From contig JAPLHB010000188.1 of the NCBI GenBank assembly GCA_026389845.1, positions 1-64,000 on the forward strand: DNA of 64,000 bases. Direction: 5' to 3'. This document shows positions 10,073 through 20,551 of the stretch, one piece after another. Position numbers and translations under genes: made by a program. The notes below the pieces were generated by a model. The model worked only from the letters and a program-made list of their open reading frames with translations, did no database searches and was not told the DNA's origin. The stretch comes from Chloroflexota bacterium (GTDB taxonomy: Bacteria; Chloroflexota; Anaerolineae; CG2-30-64-16). Every line of letters starts with the position of its first letter. The stretch's first letter is position 1.

Positions 10073-10195
10073 CTGTCATGCTGAGGCCCGTCGTTTGGGC
10101 CGAAGCATCTCGCGTGGCACGACCAGACCCTTCGCTGGTGTCTCGCCGCGACGTACTTTGGCTGGTAGACCCGCTCAGGGTGATAATCGCGCCCC
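10073..10195. repeat. Long palindromic repeat family R1, divergent copy
   Basis: Begins tgtcatgctgaggcccg and ends gacccgctcagggtga, with the family core cccttcgctggtgtctcgcc. It fills most of the 383-base gap 9912-10294; apart from the two promoters I see nothing else there. Confidence 0.55.
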
Positions 10196-10228
10196 AAGCG
10201 TGAAATACACCTCTGACCGCGCGTGGCG

Positions 10229-10257
10229 TTGACTTTCCGGCCCTGCCGGGGTAAAAT
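10229..10257 (+). promoter_or_regulatory. Promoter of the small gene-polA-argS operon
   Basis: TTGACT, 17-base spacer, TAAAAT: close to the sigma70 consensus. Predicted 5' leader ~31 bases before the ATG at 10295. Confidence 0.65.
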
Positions 10258-10294
10258 GGGGCCACATTCGAAGCCTACCATTGGAGTGTATCCG

Positions 10295-10510
10295 ATGCCC
10301 GACAAATCGCCATTCACCTGGAAGCCGACCGACGTGATCGAGATCACCAATGCCAGCGATGAGAACGTCCTGCTGGAGCTGGATAGCGGTCGGCTGCGCC
10401 TGGATGCCGGCCGCACCCTGCGGCTGACCGCCAGCGCGCTGGAAGTGCCGCAATTGACCGCGCTCATCAATGCCGGTAAGGTCAAGGCCCAAGCGTACAA
10501 ACGGAAGTAA
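10295..10510 (+). CDS. Small conserved-type protein upstream of polA
   Basis: 71 residues with no membrane segment: MPDKSPFTWKPTDVIEITNA, then a beta-rich segment (VLLELDSGRLRLDAGRTLRL) and a Lys-rich tail (KVKAQAYKRK). ggag lies 8 bases before the ATG. It ends 2 bases before the polA ATG, so translation is probably coupled, and it has the operon promoter. The basic C-terminus is compatible with nucleic-acid binding, but this is a guess; I do not recognise the family. Confidence 0.65.
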   Translation: MPDKSPFTWKPTDVIEITNASDENVLLELDSGRLRLDAGRTLRLTASALEVPQLTALINAGKVKAQAYKRK

Positions 10511-10512
10511 CC

Positions 10513-13373
10513 ATGTTTATTCCCAAGCTCATCCTGATTGACGGCCACAGCCTGGCCTTCCGCGCCTTCCACGCGCTGCCGCTGGACCTGGCGACGCCCG
10601 CCGGCGAGCTGACCAACGCGGTCTTCGGCTTCACCTCCATGCTGCTGAACGTCCTGCGCGATCAGCAGCCGGAATATGTAGCGGTGGCGTTCGACATCGG
10701 CAGGACCTTCCGCCATGACATGTACACCGAGTACAAGGGGCACCGCGAGCGCATGCCCGACGAGCTGCGCTCCCAGGTCGAACGGATCAAAGAGGTGGTG
10801 GCGACGCTGAACATCCCCATCTTCACCGCCGAAGGCTTTGAGGCCGATGACGTGCTCGCCACGCTGGCCTGCCAGGCCGAGGCGCGAGGGGTGGACAGCC
10901 TCATCGTCACCGGCGACCGCGACATCCTGCAGATGGTGGATGACCACATCAGCGTGCTCACGTCGGGCCGGAAGTTCTCCGACACTATCGTCTACGACCC
11001 GGCCGCGGTGCAGGAGAAGTACGGTCTGCGGCCCGACCAGTTGGTGGATCTGAAGGCGCTGCTCGGCGACAAATCGGACAACATCCCCGGCGTCAAGGGC
11101 ATCGGCGAGAAGGGCGCGACCGATCTGCTGCAAAAATACGGCACGCTGGACGCCGTGCTGGCGCACCTGAGCGAGATCAAGCCAGAACGAGCCAAGAAGG
11201 CGCTCGAAGTGGGCCTGGCCGACGCCGAGTTGAGCCGCAAGCTGGGCCGCATCATCACCGACGTGCCAGTGCAGCTCGACCTGGCCGCCTGCCGCACGCA
11301 TGACTACGACCGGGCGAAGGCTGTGGCGCTGTTCCAGGAGTTGGCGTTTCGGCTGCTGGTTGATCGGTTGCCTGTGCCACGGGTAGACAAGGAGCAACGG
11401 ATCTCAGCGGATAAACGGATGGGGGAGGTAGAGGGCGAGGAAGCGCCGGAGGGGCAGTTGGCGCTGTTTGCGGCAGAGACGGTCTCCCCTGCTCCCCTGC
11501 TCCCCAGCACCCCAGCCGCCACCACCGCCCAGATGGTGACCGATGCCGCGGCGCTGGCCGAAATCGCCCGCCAACTGGCCGCGTCGCCGACCATGGCCTT
11601 CGATACCGAGACCACCGGAACCGATCCGCAGGCGGCGGAGTTGGTCGGCCTGGCGCTGGCGTGGGAGCAGGAATCAGGGGGCAGGGAGCAGGAGTCAGGG
11701 GTCGCGTCGGCCTATATTCCTATACGTCACTCCGACGTGACGCAACTGCCCTGGGAAACCGTCTGCGCCGTGTTACAGCCGGTCTTCGCCGACTCGCAGA
11801 TCACCAAGATCGCGCACAACGCCAGCTATGACGTGGGCATGTTGGCGCGTTATGGGCTGACCGTCACCGGCGATCTGGTGGACACGATGGTGGCCGAATG
11901 GTTGATTGATCCGGCCAGCCATGGGCTGGGGCTGAAAGACATGGCGTGGAGGCGGCTGCACGTCGAGATGACGCCCATCAGCGCGCTGATCGGCAGCGGC
12001 AAGAACCAGATCACGATGGACAAGGCGCCGGCGGCCCAGGCCGCGGCCTACGCGGGCGCCGATGCGGCCATGACGCTGCGGCTGGCGGCCCAGTTGTTGC
12101 CGGAGTTGGAGCAGAAGGGGCTGACCTCGCTCTTCCGCGACGTGGAGATGCCGCTCGTGCCGGTGCTGGTGGCGATGGAAGCGGCCGGTGTCAGGCTGGA
12201 CGTGCCGTTCTTGCGCCAGATGTCGGTGGAACTGACGAAACGGCTGCGCGAGCTGGAGCGACAGATTCAGGAGCTGGCGGGGCTGGCATTCAACGTCAAC
12301 TCCACCCAGCAGCTCTCTGACGTGTTGTTCGGCAAGCTGGGGCTGCCGACGGAGGGACTGAAGAAGACGCAGGCCGGCGGCTATTCCACCGCCGCCGACG
12401 TGTTGGAGGGGTTGCGCGGCAAGCACCAGATCGTGGACTTGATCCTGGAGCAACGCCAGCTCAGCAAGCTGCTCAATACCTACGTAGACGCGCTGCCGGG
12501 GATGGTCAACCCGCGCACGGGCCGGCTGCACACCTCGTTCAACCAGACCGGCGCGGAGACCGGGCGTGTCAGCTCGTCCAACCCGAATCTGCAAAACATC
12601 CCGATCCGCACCGACATCGGCCGCGAAATTCGCCGGGCCTTCGTGGCCGATGCGGGCTGCCAGTTGCTTTCGGCCGACTACTCGCAGGTGGAGCTGCGCA
12701 TCCTGGCCCACATCTCCGGCGACGAATATCTGCTGGCCGCGTTCGAGCGCGGGGAAGACATCCACGCCAGCGCGGCGGCCAAGGTCTACGGCGTGCCGCT
12801 CAGCCAGGTCACTAAGGAGCAGCGCAGCGTCGCTAAGATGATGAACTTCGCCACCTCCTATGGCGTCACCGCCTACGGGCTGGCGCAGCGCACGGGCCTC
12901 AGCCGCACCGACGCGGATCAGTTCATGCAGCGTTATTTTGCCACTTACCCAGGCGTCAGGCGCTACATCGAAGAAACCAAGAAGCTGGCGCACGAGCAGG
13001 GCTACGTCGAGACGCTGTTGGGGCGGCGGCGCTTCTTTCCGGTGCTCAAGACCCAGGCCACCGGCGCCCAGGCCAACGCCATCCGCCAGGGCGCGGAACG
13101 CGCGGCCATCAACCATCCCATCCAGGGCACCGCGGCCGACATCATCAAGATCGCCATGGCGCGGCTGTTCCGGGCGCTCGACGAAGGCGGCTACCGCTCG
13201 CGCATCACCCTGCAGGTTCACGACGAGTTGGTGCTGGAAGTTCCGCCTGGCGAGCTGGCCGCGGTCAGCCGACTGGTCAAGGGGACGATGGAAGGCGCTT
13301 ACGAGCTTCGGGCGAAGCTGAAGGTGGACATGGAAGCCGGGCCGAATTGGTTTGAAATGGAGACAATAGAAAA

Positions 13374-13377
<4 letters not shown>
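10513..13377 (+). CDS. polA: DNA polymerase I
   Basis: 954 residues. 5'-nuclease domain at residues 1-290 (LILIDGHSLAFRAFHALP, GVKGIGEKGA helix-hairpin-helix). 3'-5' exonuclease with the proofreading motif FDTETTGTDP near 362, so proofreading appears intact. Family A polymerase with motif A SADYSQVELRILAH near 722, motif B RSVAKMMNFATSYG and motif C LQVHDELVLEVP near 899. Two repeat-derived insertions lie in the interdomain linker and within the exonuclease domain. Its stop overlaps the GTG start of argS by 4 bases. Role: Okazaki fragment maturation and repair. Confidence 0.97.
11489..11704. repeat. Two in-frame repeat insertions in polA
   Basis: At 11489-11516 cccctgctcccctgctcccc encodes SPAPLLPS before the exonuclease domain. 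At 11664-11704 gggagcaggaatcaggggg and gagcaggagtcaggggtc encode EQESGGREQESGVAS within the exonuclease domain, between two beta strands. Both match the local style of short purine-rich interspersed repeats and keep the frame. Confidence 0.55.
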
Positions 13378-15074
<1,697 letters not shown>

Positions 15075-15162
15075 GACTGGGTACTGGAAACTGGCTACTG
15101 GAAACTGGATACTGGACAGGCGAGGTCTCCAGCTTCCAGCTTCCAGCTTCTAGCTTCTAGCC
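15075..15162. repeat. Degenerate tandem repeats (tactggaaactgg / agcttccagcttcc)
   Basis: Runs of tactggaaactgg and then cagcttccagcttctag fill the gap between argS and the SH3 lipoprotein. The same agctggaagctag units recur at ~37423-37472 and ~49042-49060. Confidence 0.65.
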
Positions 15163-15176
15163 TTGGGGAGGCAACC

Positions 15177-15935
15177 ATGCAAGAGAAACCGATACGCTGG
15201 CCCATTCTGTTGCCATTTGCCATTTTGCTGTTTGCTTCGCTGGCTTGCGGCGGGTTCCAGGTGCGGGTGACGCCGACGCCGATCCCGACGTCGGCGGCGG
15301 CGGCGACCGAGACACCGACGTTGCGGTCGGTTGCGCCGACGAACACGCCCACGCGGTCGCCCACGCGGGTCCCGACGGCCACGCCCAGCCCCGCGCCGAC
15401 GCAGACGGCCGGTTTGGTGGTGGGCGCGAGCGCCCGCATCTCGGCCAGCGGCGGGATCAATATCCGCGAGGTGGCGAGCACGACGGGCAAGGCGGTCGGC
15501 CGGCTGGGGGCCGATACCATCGTGACGATCAAGGGTGGGCCAACAGAGGCCGACAATTATACCTGGTGGCAGGTGGATGACGGCAAGGGGACGACCGGCT
15601 GGGTGGCGGCCGGCACAAAGGACGATCCCTGGATCGTGCCAGAGCGGGGCAGCGGACCGGCCGCGCAGGGCGGTAAGCTGGTCAACCGGCCGATCCGCGT
15701 GGGCGACCGGGTGCAGGTGACGACGGAAGAGGGCAAGATGCTGACCGTGCGCGATGCGGCCGGACAAGATGCTCCACCGGTCGCCAGGGCGCTGCCGGGC
15801 ACCCAGTACACGGTCCGCGGCGGCCCGGTGCGCGATGGCGATTATCTCTGGTGGCAGATCGAGGGCGATCAAGTCAAGGGGTGGGCCGCCGAGGGTGAAA
15901 CAAGCGACCGGTGGCTGACGCCGGTTGAACCGTAG
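15177..15935 (+). CDS. Lipoprotein with two bacterial SH3 domains
   Basis: 252 residues. Lipoprotein signal with lipobox LASLAC (Cys near residue 24), a Thr/Pro-rich stalk to about residue 80 (TPTPIPTSAAAATETPT), then two SH3b modules (ISASGGINIREVASTTGKAVG and MLTVRDAAGQDAPPVARALPG, each ending in WWQ...GW). Bacterial SH3 modules usually bind cell-wall peptides. A strong ggggagg lies before the ATG. Probably surface-anchored; no enzymatic domain is present. Confidence 0.85.
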   Translation: MQEKPIRWPILLPFAILLFASLACGGFQVRVTPTPIPTSAAAATETPTLRSVAPTNTPTRSPTRVPTATPSPAPTQTAGLVVGASARISASGGINIREVASTTGKAVGRLGADTIVTIKGGPTEADNYTWWQVDDGKGTTGWVAAGTKDDPWIVPERGSGPAAQGGKLVNRPIRVGDRVQVTTEEGKMLTVRDAAGQDAPPVARALPGTQYTVRGGPVRDGDYLWWQIEGDQVKGWAAEGETSDRWLTPVEP

Positions 15936-15981
15936 GCAACACGCAACACGCAACACGCAACACGCAACACGCAACACGCAA
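15936..15981. repeat. Heptamer tandem repeat (GCAACAC)n
   Basis: Six perfect units plus a partial one start immediately after the TAG stop. The same heptamer, in either orientation, occurs at 46515, 48361 and 48848. Confidence 0.9.
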
Positions 15982-16004
15982 ATCCGTGGCGAGCACCCTG
16001 CCCT

Positions 16005-16088
16005 GAAAACGGGACGCGGACGACGCGGATAAAACCTGAACGTGTCTGCGTCGTCCGCAGTCTCCACGTCCATCTGCGTCCCGTTTTC
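16005..16088. repeat. Inverted repeat GAAAACGGGACGC...GCGTCCCGTTTTC
   Basis: 13-base perfect outer arms with inner arms ggacgacgc/gcgtcgtcc. It lies between the convergent SH3 and M23 genes and could end transcription from both sides. Confidence 0.7.
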
Positions 16089-16160
16089 GTGCACCGTCCC
16101 ACAGGGAGGCTGCGCACTGGCGGCGCGCCGGGCATGGGAAACTGAGCGGAACGAATTTTC

Positions 16161-17186
16161 TCAGGGCAACAGCGTCAAGGGGTCAACCAACTGGCCGAAG
16201 TCGCGGATTTCGAAATGCAAATGCGGCCCGGTGACGTTGCCATTGGCGCCGCTGACGCCGATCACCTGGCCCTTGCCCACCACCTGGCCCGGCGCCACGT
16301 AGATGTCGCTGAGGTGCGCGTAGAGGGTGACGTAGTCTATGCCGTGGTCAATGACGACCCGGAAGCCGTAGCCGACGGAGCTCCAGCCGGCCATGACCAC
16401 CGTGCCGCGATCGGCGGCTTTGATCGGCGTGCCGAGCGGCACGGCGATGTCCAGCGCCACGTGCCCGGTGTGCGCATCTTGCGAGATCGGCCCGGACACG
16501 GGCCAGATGAAGCGTCCGTCGCCGAAGGGCCAATCGGGTACCGAGGCGGCCCAGGCATCGGTGGCATAACTCATGGCGCGGCGGTCGGGGCGGGGGCGAG
16601 AGTCGAGCCGGACGCCGGGCAACAGTACCCGCTGCCTGGGCTGCACGAGGTAGGGTGGGACGGCGAATCCGTTCCAGGGGACGGCGCCGATCGTGTCCAC
16701 GGTCAGGCCGAACTGCGCGGCGACGACCGCCAGTGTATCGCCGGGGGTGACGGTGTAGCACAAGTCGCGCAACGCCGGCACGGTGATCGTCTGGCCGGGG
16801 GTCAACGTCTCGGCGTCTGCACCGGTGGGCGTGGTAGCGCAGGCCATCGTATCCAGGTCACGGCCGAAGTCGAGCGCCAGCGTCCAGAGGGTGTCGCCGG
16901 GCCGGACGACGTAGGTGAAGCTTTCGGGATTCACGTCGAGCGGAGCGCTGCCCGCGTTGCGACCGGCGAGCGGCAGGTAGGTAAAGCCGCCGCGGCGCTG
17001 CGCTGCCGGCGTCAGGGCCAACAGCTCGCGCGCGGTGGGCGCCTTTGGCGTGGCGGTGGGATAGGGCGTGGGCGTGGTGATAACCGGCTTGGGTGGATCG
17101 GCCGAGGCCGCGACCGACCAGGCCAGGGCCGAAGCGAAGGCCAGGACAAAAGCCAGGAGCCAGAACCAGGGGCGGTGTGCGGTCAT
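16161..17186 (-). CDS. Secreted LysM-M23 metallopeptidase
   Basis: 341 residues. Signal peptide/anchor (HRPWFWLLAFVLAFASALAWS), two LysM domains (FTYVVRPGDTLWTLALDFG; LCYTVTPGDTLAVVAAQFG) and a C-terminal M23 domain with intact zinc ligands (GHVALDIAV H-x3-D and the PHLHFE H-x-H pair) plus YAHLS. It should cleave peptidoglycan cross-bridges while bound to the wall, or, if inactive, activate another amidase. Starts at 17195 and 17198 are also possible, but a promoter whose -10 ends at ~17194 points to 17186 and a leaderless transcript. Confidence 0.9.
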   Translation of the reverse strand: MTAHRPWFWLLAFVLAFASALAWSVAASADPPKPVITTPTPYPTATPKAPTARELLALTPAAQRRGGFTYLPLAGRNAGSAPLDVNPESFTYVVRPGDTLWTLALDFGRDLDTMACATTPTGADAETLTPGQTITVPALRDLCYTVTPGDTLAVVAAQFGLTVDTIGAVPWNGFAVPPYLVQPRQRVLLPGVRLDSRPRPDRRAMSYATDAWAASVPDWPFGDGRFIWPVSGPISQDAHTGHVALDIAVPLGTPIKAADRGTVVMAGWSSVGYGFRVVIDHGIDYVTLYAHLSDIYVAPGQVVGKGQVIGVSGANGNVTGPHLHFEIRDFGQLVDPLTLLP

Positions 17187-17193
17187 CGGGGTC

Positions 17194-17222
17194 ATCATAC
17201 ACGCAAGTCGCGATAAAAGCAA
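17194..17222 (-). promoter_or_regulatory. Promoter of the M23 gene (leaderless)
   Basis: Minus strand TTGCTT, 17-base spacer, TATGAT. The -10 lies 7 bases before the ATG at 17186, so the mRNA likely begins at the start codon. Confidence 0.5.
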
Positions 17223-17292
17223 TAACCCAAAAGTAGGGTTTTATCGTCAGGCAGCACGTAACCTAAGATCGTGCAATCGTGCAAATTGGGTC

Positions 17293-17321
17293 TTGACAAA
17301 CATCGCGCGATGTGATATGGC
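17293..17321 (+). promoter_or_regulatory. Promoter with operator-like palindrome upstream of the phosphofructokinase gene
   Basis: TTGACA with a 17-base spacer to TATGGC. The spacer contains the perfect 14-base palindrome ACATCGCGCGATGT (17300-17313), placed where a repressor dimer would block RNA polymerase. The -10 is a weak match. Confidence 0.45.
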
Positions 17322-17355
17322 TTCACCAAACAAGACCAGACCAAGAGGGGGGACC

Positions 17356-18642
17356 ATGAACGACGCTAATTGGGGCGGCAAGATCGGCGTGCTGGTGGGC
17401 GGCGGGCCGGCGCCGGGGATCAATGGTGTCATCCACTCTGTCACGATCGAGGCCATCACCAACGGCCTGGAGGTGATCGGCATCTACGATGGCTTCAAGC
17501 ACCTGATGGACGGCAAGCTGGTCAGCACGCCCCTGACCATCCGGGACGTCAGCCGCATCCACCTGGACGGCGGTTCGATCCTGCGCACCTCGCGCGCCAA
17601 CCCCGCCAAGACTCCGGACGCGCTCCGCAACTGCGTCACCGCGCTGATGAATGCCGGTATCTCCAACCTGGTAGGAATCGGCGGAGACGACACCGCGTAT
17701 TCCTTGTACAAGGTGACAGAATACGCCCGGAAGGAGATGGGCATCCCGATTCGATCTGTCCACGTGCCGAAAACCATTGACAACGATCTGCCCCTGCCCG
17801 AGGGCATCCCGACGTTCGGCTACGAGACGGCGCGCGAGCTGGGCACGCGCATCGTGATGACCTTCATGGAAGACGCCAAGACCTCCGGGCAGCACTGGTT
17901 CCTGGTGGTGACGATGGGCCGCAAGGCGGGACATCTGGCGCTCGGCATCGGCAAAAGCTCGGGCGCGACGCTGACGCTGATCCCAGAGGAGTGGCGAGGC
18001 GAGCCGATCCGCCTGCAGGAGGTGGTGGACACCCTGGCAACGGCCATTCTCCTACGACTGGCCGAGGGCAAGAATTACGGCGTGGCCCTGATCGCCGAGG
18101 GGATCATGGAGCATCTGTTGGACGAGGATCTGGAGGCGGTCGGACTTGGGCAAAGAGATGAGTACGGACATATCTGGCTGGCCGATGTCAACTTCGCCGA
18201 CACGATCAAGCGGATGTTGGCCGGGGATTTGAAGGCTCTGGGCGTACAGGTGAAGCTCGTGGACAAGGAACTGGGGTACGAGTTGCGCTGTGCGGCGCCC
18301 ATTGCCTACGACATTGACTACACCCGCAGCCTGGGCGAGGCCGCGGTGAGCTTCCTGCTCGCCGGCGGCAGTAACGCGACGATCTCGCTCCAGCAAAACC
18401 AGGTTGTGCCCATGCCCTTCGAGGAGATGATTGACTCTACTACAAAACGCATCGAAGTCCGCATGGTGAATATTGACTCCTTCACCTATCGCTCCGCGTA
18501 CAAATTCATGATTCGTCTCAAGCCGCAGCACGCCCGGGATGACCTGTTCCTGGCGCGCATGGCGATGCAGACCAACCTGACGCTGGACGCGTTCAAGGCG
18601 CGCTATGGCTATCTGATCAAGATCGCGCCGCGGCCGTTTTGA
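17356..18642 (+). CDS. pfp: 6-phosphofructokinase, pyrophosphate-type signature
   Basis: 428 residues. PFK-fold motifs in order: GVLVGGGPAPGINGVI (phosphoryl-donor loop), GIGGDDTAYS, PKTIDNDLP (catalytic Asp region) and VTMGRKAGHLAL. Family knowledge: ATP enzymes usually have GGDGS/T and GTIDND, whereas PPi enzymes have GGDD and PKTIDND, so this one should use pyrophosphate and work reversibly in glycolysis and gluconeogenesis. The ORF extends far upstream, but the ATG at 17356 follows agagggggg and matches the family N-terminus. Single gene with its own promoter. Confidence 0.85.
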   Translation: MNDANWGGKIGVLVGGGPAPGINGVIHSVTIEAITNGLEVIGIYDGFKHLMDGKLVSTPLTIRDVSRIHLDGGSILRTSRANPAKTPDALRNCVTALMNAGISNLVGIGGDDTAYSLYKVTEYARKEMGIPIRSVHVPKTIDNDLPLPEGIPTFGYETARELGTRIVMTFMEDAKTSGQHWFLVVTMGRKAGHLALGIGKSSGATLTLIPEEWRGEPIRLQEVVDTLATAILLRLAEGKNYGVALIAEGIMEHLLDEDLEAVGLGQRDEYGHIWLADVNFADTIKRMLAGDLKALGVQVKLVDKELGYELRCAAPIAYDIDYTRSLGEAAVSFLLAGGSNATISLQQNQVVPMPFEEMIDSTTKRIEVRMVNIDSFTYRSAYKFMIRLKPQHARDDLFLARMAMQTNLTLDAFKARYGYLIKIAPRPF

Positions 18643-18690
18643 CCGCGGCGCCAGCTAAGCGATGAAAACGCCAGCGATTCCAAATGTGGC

Positions 18691-18831
18691 GGAGCATCCT
18701 GAGCGGAGACCTGCGGGGTGTGCAGGTCGTAGTCGAAGGATGCGGCTTGTGCCCACCCGCTTCGGCGTCCTTCGACTGCGTTCCGGCCTAAAAACAGCCG
18801 GAACTCCGCTCAGGATGCCTACGCTGCAGGC
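18691..18831. repeat. Palindromic GCATCCTGAGCG repeat, long copy
   Basis: cggagcatcctgagcggag at the left pairs with ctccgctcaggatgcctacg at the right, with inner arms gtcgaaggatgcgg / gcgtccttcgactg. It lies between convergent pfp and DUF3048 genes. Confidence 0.75.
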
Positions 18832-18861
18832 TAAGTTTGGAATTGCTGTAAAAACGGCGTT

Positions 18862-20079
18862 CTAGTTGACAGTCACCGTGTCCGTCGCCGCGACCAGCTC
18901 GAACCAACTGGTGCCCGGTTTCAGCGGGATCGGCTTGCCCGCGGCGTTGAAGAATTCCGGCATACTCGTATCGCCGGCCTTCCACGTGCCTTTGATCGCC
19001 ACGCCATCGCGCAGGATCGTCACCGGTCCTTCGCCCACGGTGATGATGCGGATGCTGGTGGTGCCGGTATCATCTTCCACATAGTCGGTTTTCTCGTGCG
19101 ACACGGTCTGGATGATCACGTTCGCCGCGCTCAGTTGTTTGCCCGAAGCGGCATCTATGTGGGCGGTGCCTGCCAAGCTGCGTACATAGCGTCCGCTTGA
19201 CGCATCGTAGGACCAGACCACGGCCGCGGGGAACGAGATGGAGGCCGTCTTGCCCGGTGAGCCAGTTGGGATAGTTTCAGCAAAGGCAAATCCGCGCAAC
19301 TTAGGATCTTGCTCTCGTTTTAGGCTAGCCAACCAGCGCCGTATTCCAGCCGTGCTAGTTTGTAGGCGCGTTCTGTATTGGGCCAAGCCACCCAGACTCC
19401 AGAAGTACAAATTGTCACTCTGATCATCCAGGCCTTCATCGAGATAAGGGAGACCCATCTCCCCCATCATCTTATCCCTCAGCCACCAGCGCACGTCCTT
19501 ACCTGCGCCTGAGGCCACCAAGGTACCATCATACTGTGGTGTCAAGTAGAAGTTGACCAGTCGCGCACTGCGGACAGGGCCAATGCGTTCACTCTCGTTG
19601 CCCAGGAACACGGCTGTGTAGCGAGTGACGGCTCGGCCTTCCATTATGTACTCGTAGACTAAGTCGGCTTGGCCGAAGCCATAATGTACAGGTCGGGCTT
19701 CAGGATCGTTGTTGATGACTACCATCAGCGGCCGGCGGGCCAGCAGCTTCGGGTCGGCCACGGGCAGACCGGTGAGCGGGTTGACGTTGGCCGGGCGGGT
19801 GTAGGAGGCGCCGGTCGGCGCGGCCGTGGGGGCGGCCGTCGCGGTCGGCGGTATGGGCGTCGCGGTCGGCGCGACGGTAGGCGGCCGGGTGGGCGACGGC
19901 ATGGCCGTCGCGGACGGCTGCGTGGGCGGCGCGACGGTCACGGCCGGGCGCGGCGTGCGCGTGGGCGTGGGGGTCGCCTGCGCCGGGCTGCTGCACGCGG
20001 CTGCCAGGGTTGCAAGGGTCACGAGAACGGCCAGACCCGCGGCGATCAGCGCGTAGCGGGTGGAAGATGATCGGTACAC
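18862..20079 (-). CDS. DUF3048 (YerB-like) lipoprotein
   Basis: 405 residues. GTG start with cggagg 9 bases upstream; lipobox ATLAAAC (Cys ~29); an extended Pro/Thr/Ala stalk to ~95; then the DUF3048 domain beginning RPANVNPLTGLPV and RPLMVVINNDPEARP, with GFGQADLVYEYIMEG and RIGPVRSAR. Family function is not established; YerB of Bacillus is the namesake. Anchored outside the membrane. A hairpin (tatcgggaa...ttcccgcgata) lies in its 5' leader. Confidence 0.88.
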   Translation of the reverse strand: MYRSSSTRYALIAAGLAVLVTLATLAAACSSPAQATPTPTRTPRPAVTVAPPTQPSATAMPSPTRPPTVAPTATPIPPTATAAPTAAPTGASYTRPANVNPLTGLPVADPKLLARRPLMVVINNDPEARPVHYGFGQADLVYEYIMEGRAVTRYTAVFLGNESERIGPVRSARLVNFYLTPQYDGTLVASGAGKDVRWWLRDKMMGEMGLPYLDEGLDDQSDNLYFWSLGGLAQYRTRLQTSTAGIRRWLASLKREQDPKLRGFAFAETIPTGSPGKTASISFPAAVVWSYDASSGRYVRSLAGTAHIDAASGKQLSAANVIIQTVSHEKTDYVEDDTGTTSIRIITVGEGPVTILRDGVAIKGTWKAGDTSMPEFFNAAGKPIPLKPGTSWFELVAATDTVTVN

Positions 20080-20120
20080 TGATGAAACCTCCGAGGTTAG
20101 TTGCTACCCAATAGAGAGTA

Positions 20121-20157
20121 TCGCGGGAATAGCCTGTTCCCGATAGAGTCTATTATA
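20121..20157 (-). promoter_or_regulatory. -10 element and 5'-leader hairpin of the DUF3048 gene
   Basis: On the minus strand a perfect TATAAT (20152-20157) is followed by the hairpin tatcgggaa-caggcta-ttcccgcgata (20121-20145). The -35 is poor. Confidence 0.45.
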
Positions 20158-20243
20158 CATGACGCGGCGCGATTCTGAGAATTTTCGCTTTGTGCTTTGC
20201 GTTTTGCGATCCGCGCGGCCTTTCTTCGGCTGCTAAAACCGAC

Positions 20244-20272
20244 TTGACATCTCAGGGGTCTGGTGTTATTCT
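20244..20272 (+). promoter_or_regulatory. Promoter of the first peptide ABC cluster
   Basis: TTGACA, 17-base spacer, TATTCT. It gives a long leader of ~270 bases before the binding-protein ATG. Confidence 0.6.
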
Positions 20273-20551
20273 TATGTCCTACACTATGGGAGTGCAGTAC
20301 GATCCTGCTCCCGGCACAAACTCGGTTTTGGATTCCAGAACTAGCTGGACAGATGAGTGCGCTCCGTTGCGCCTCAGGACCACGACAGAGAAGGCTGAAA
20401 GGGGGTGATTCCCGGCTAAGCTTCCCAGGTCATGTCGTCGTCAAGGTGTATGCCCAGTTGGCGATAGCCTGCGCCGCGTAGCACGGCGACCCTCTGGCTA
20501 CGTCGGGCATCCGGTATCTCATCCGAACCACATCACATTTAGGAGGAGAAC
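20273..20551 (+). other. Long 5' leader of the first binding-protein gene
   Basis: About 270 bases with no convincing ORF. It holds gaaagggggtgat at ~20396, also found in the leader of the second binding-protein gene (~30321); the motif resembles an extended Shine-Dalgarno sequence but is followed only by the mini-ORF gtg att ccc ggc taa. acgacagag/tgtcgtcgt segments could pair. It ends in aggaggag before the ATG. I match it to no known riboswitch. Confidence 0.4.

Noticed and set aside
9987-10232. ORF 9987..10232 as a gene
   Set aside because: It translates the R1 repeat, lacks a ribosome site and overlaps the polA operon promoter.
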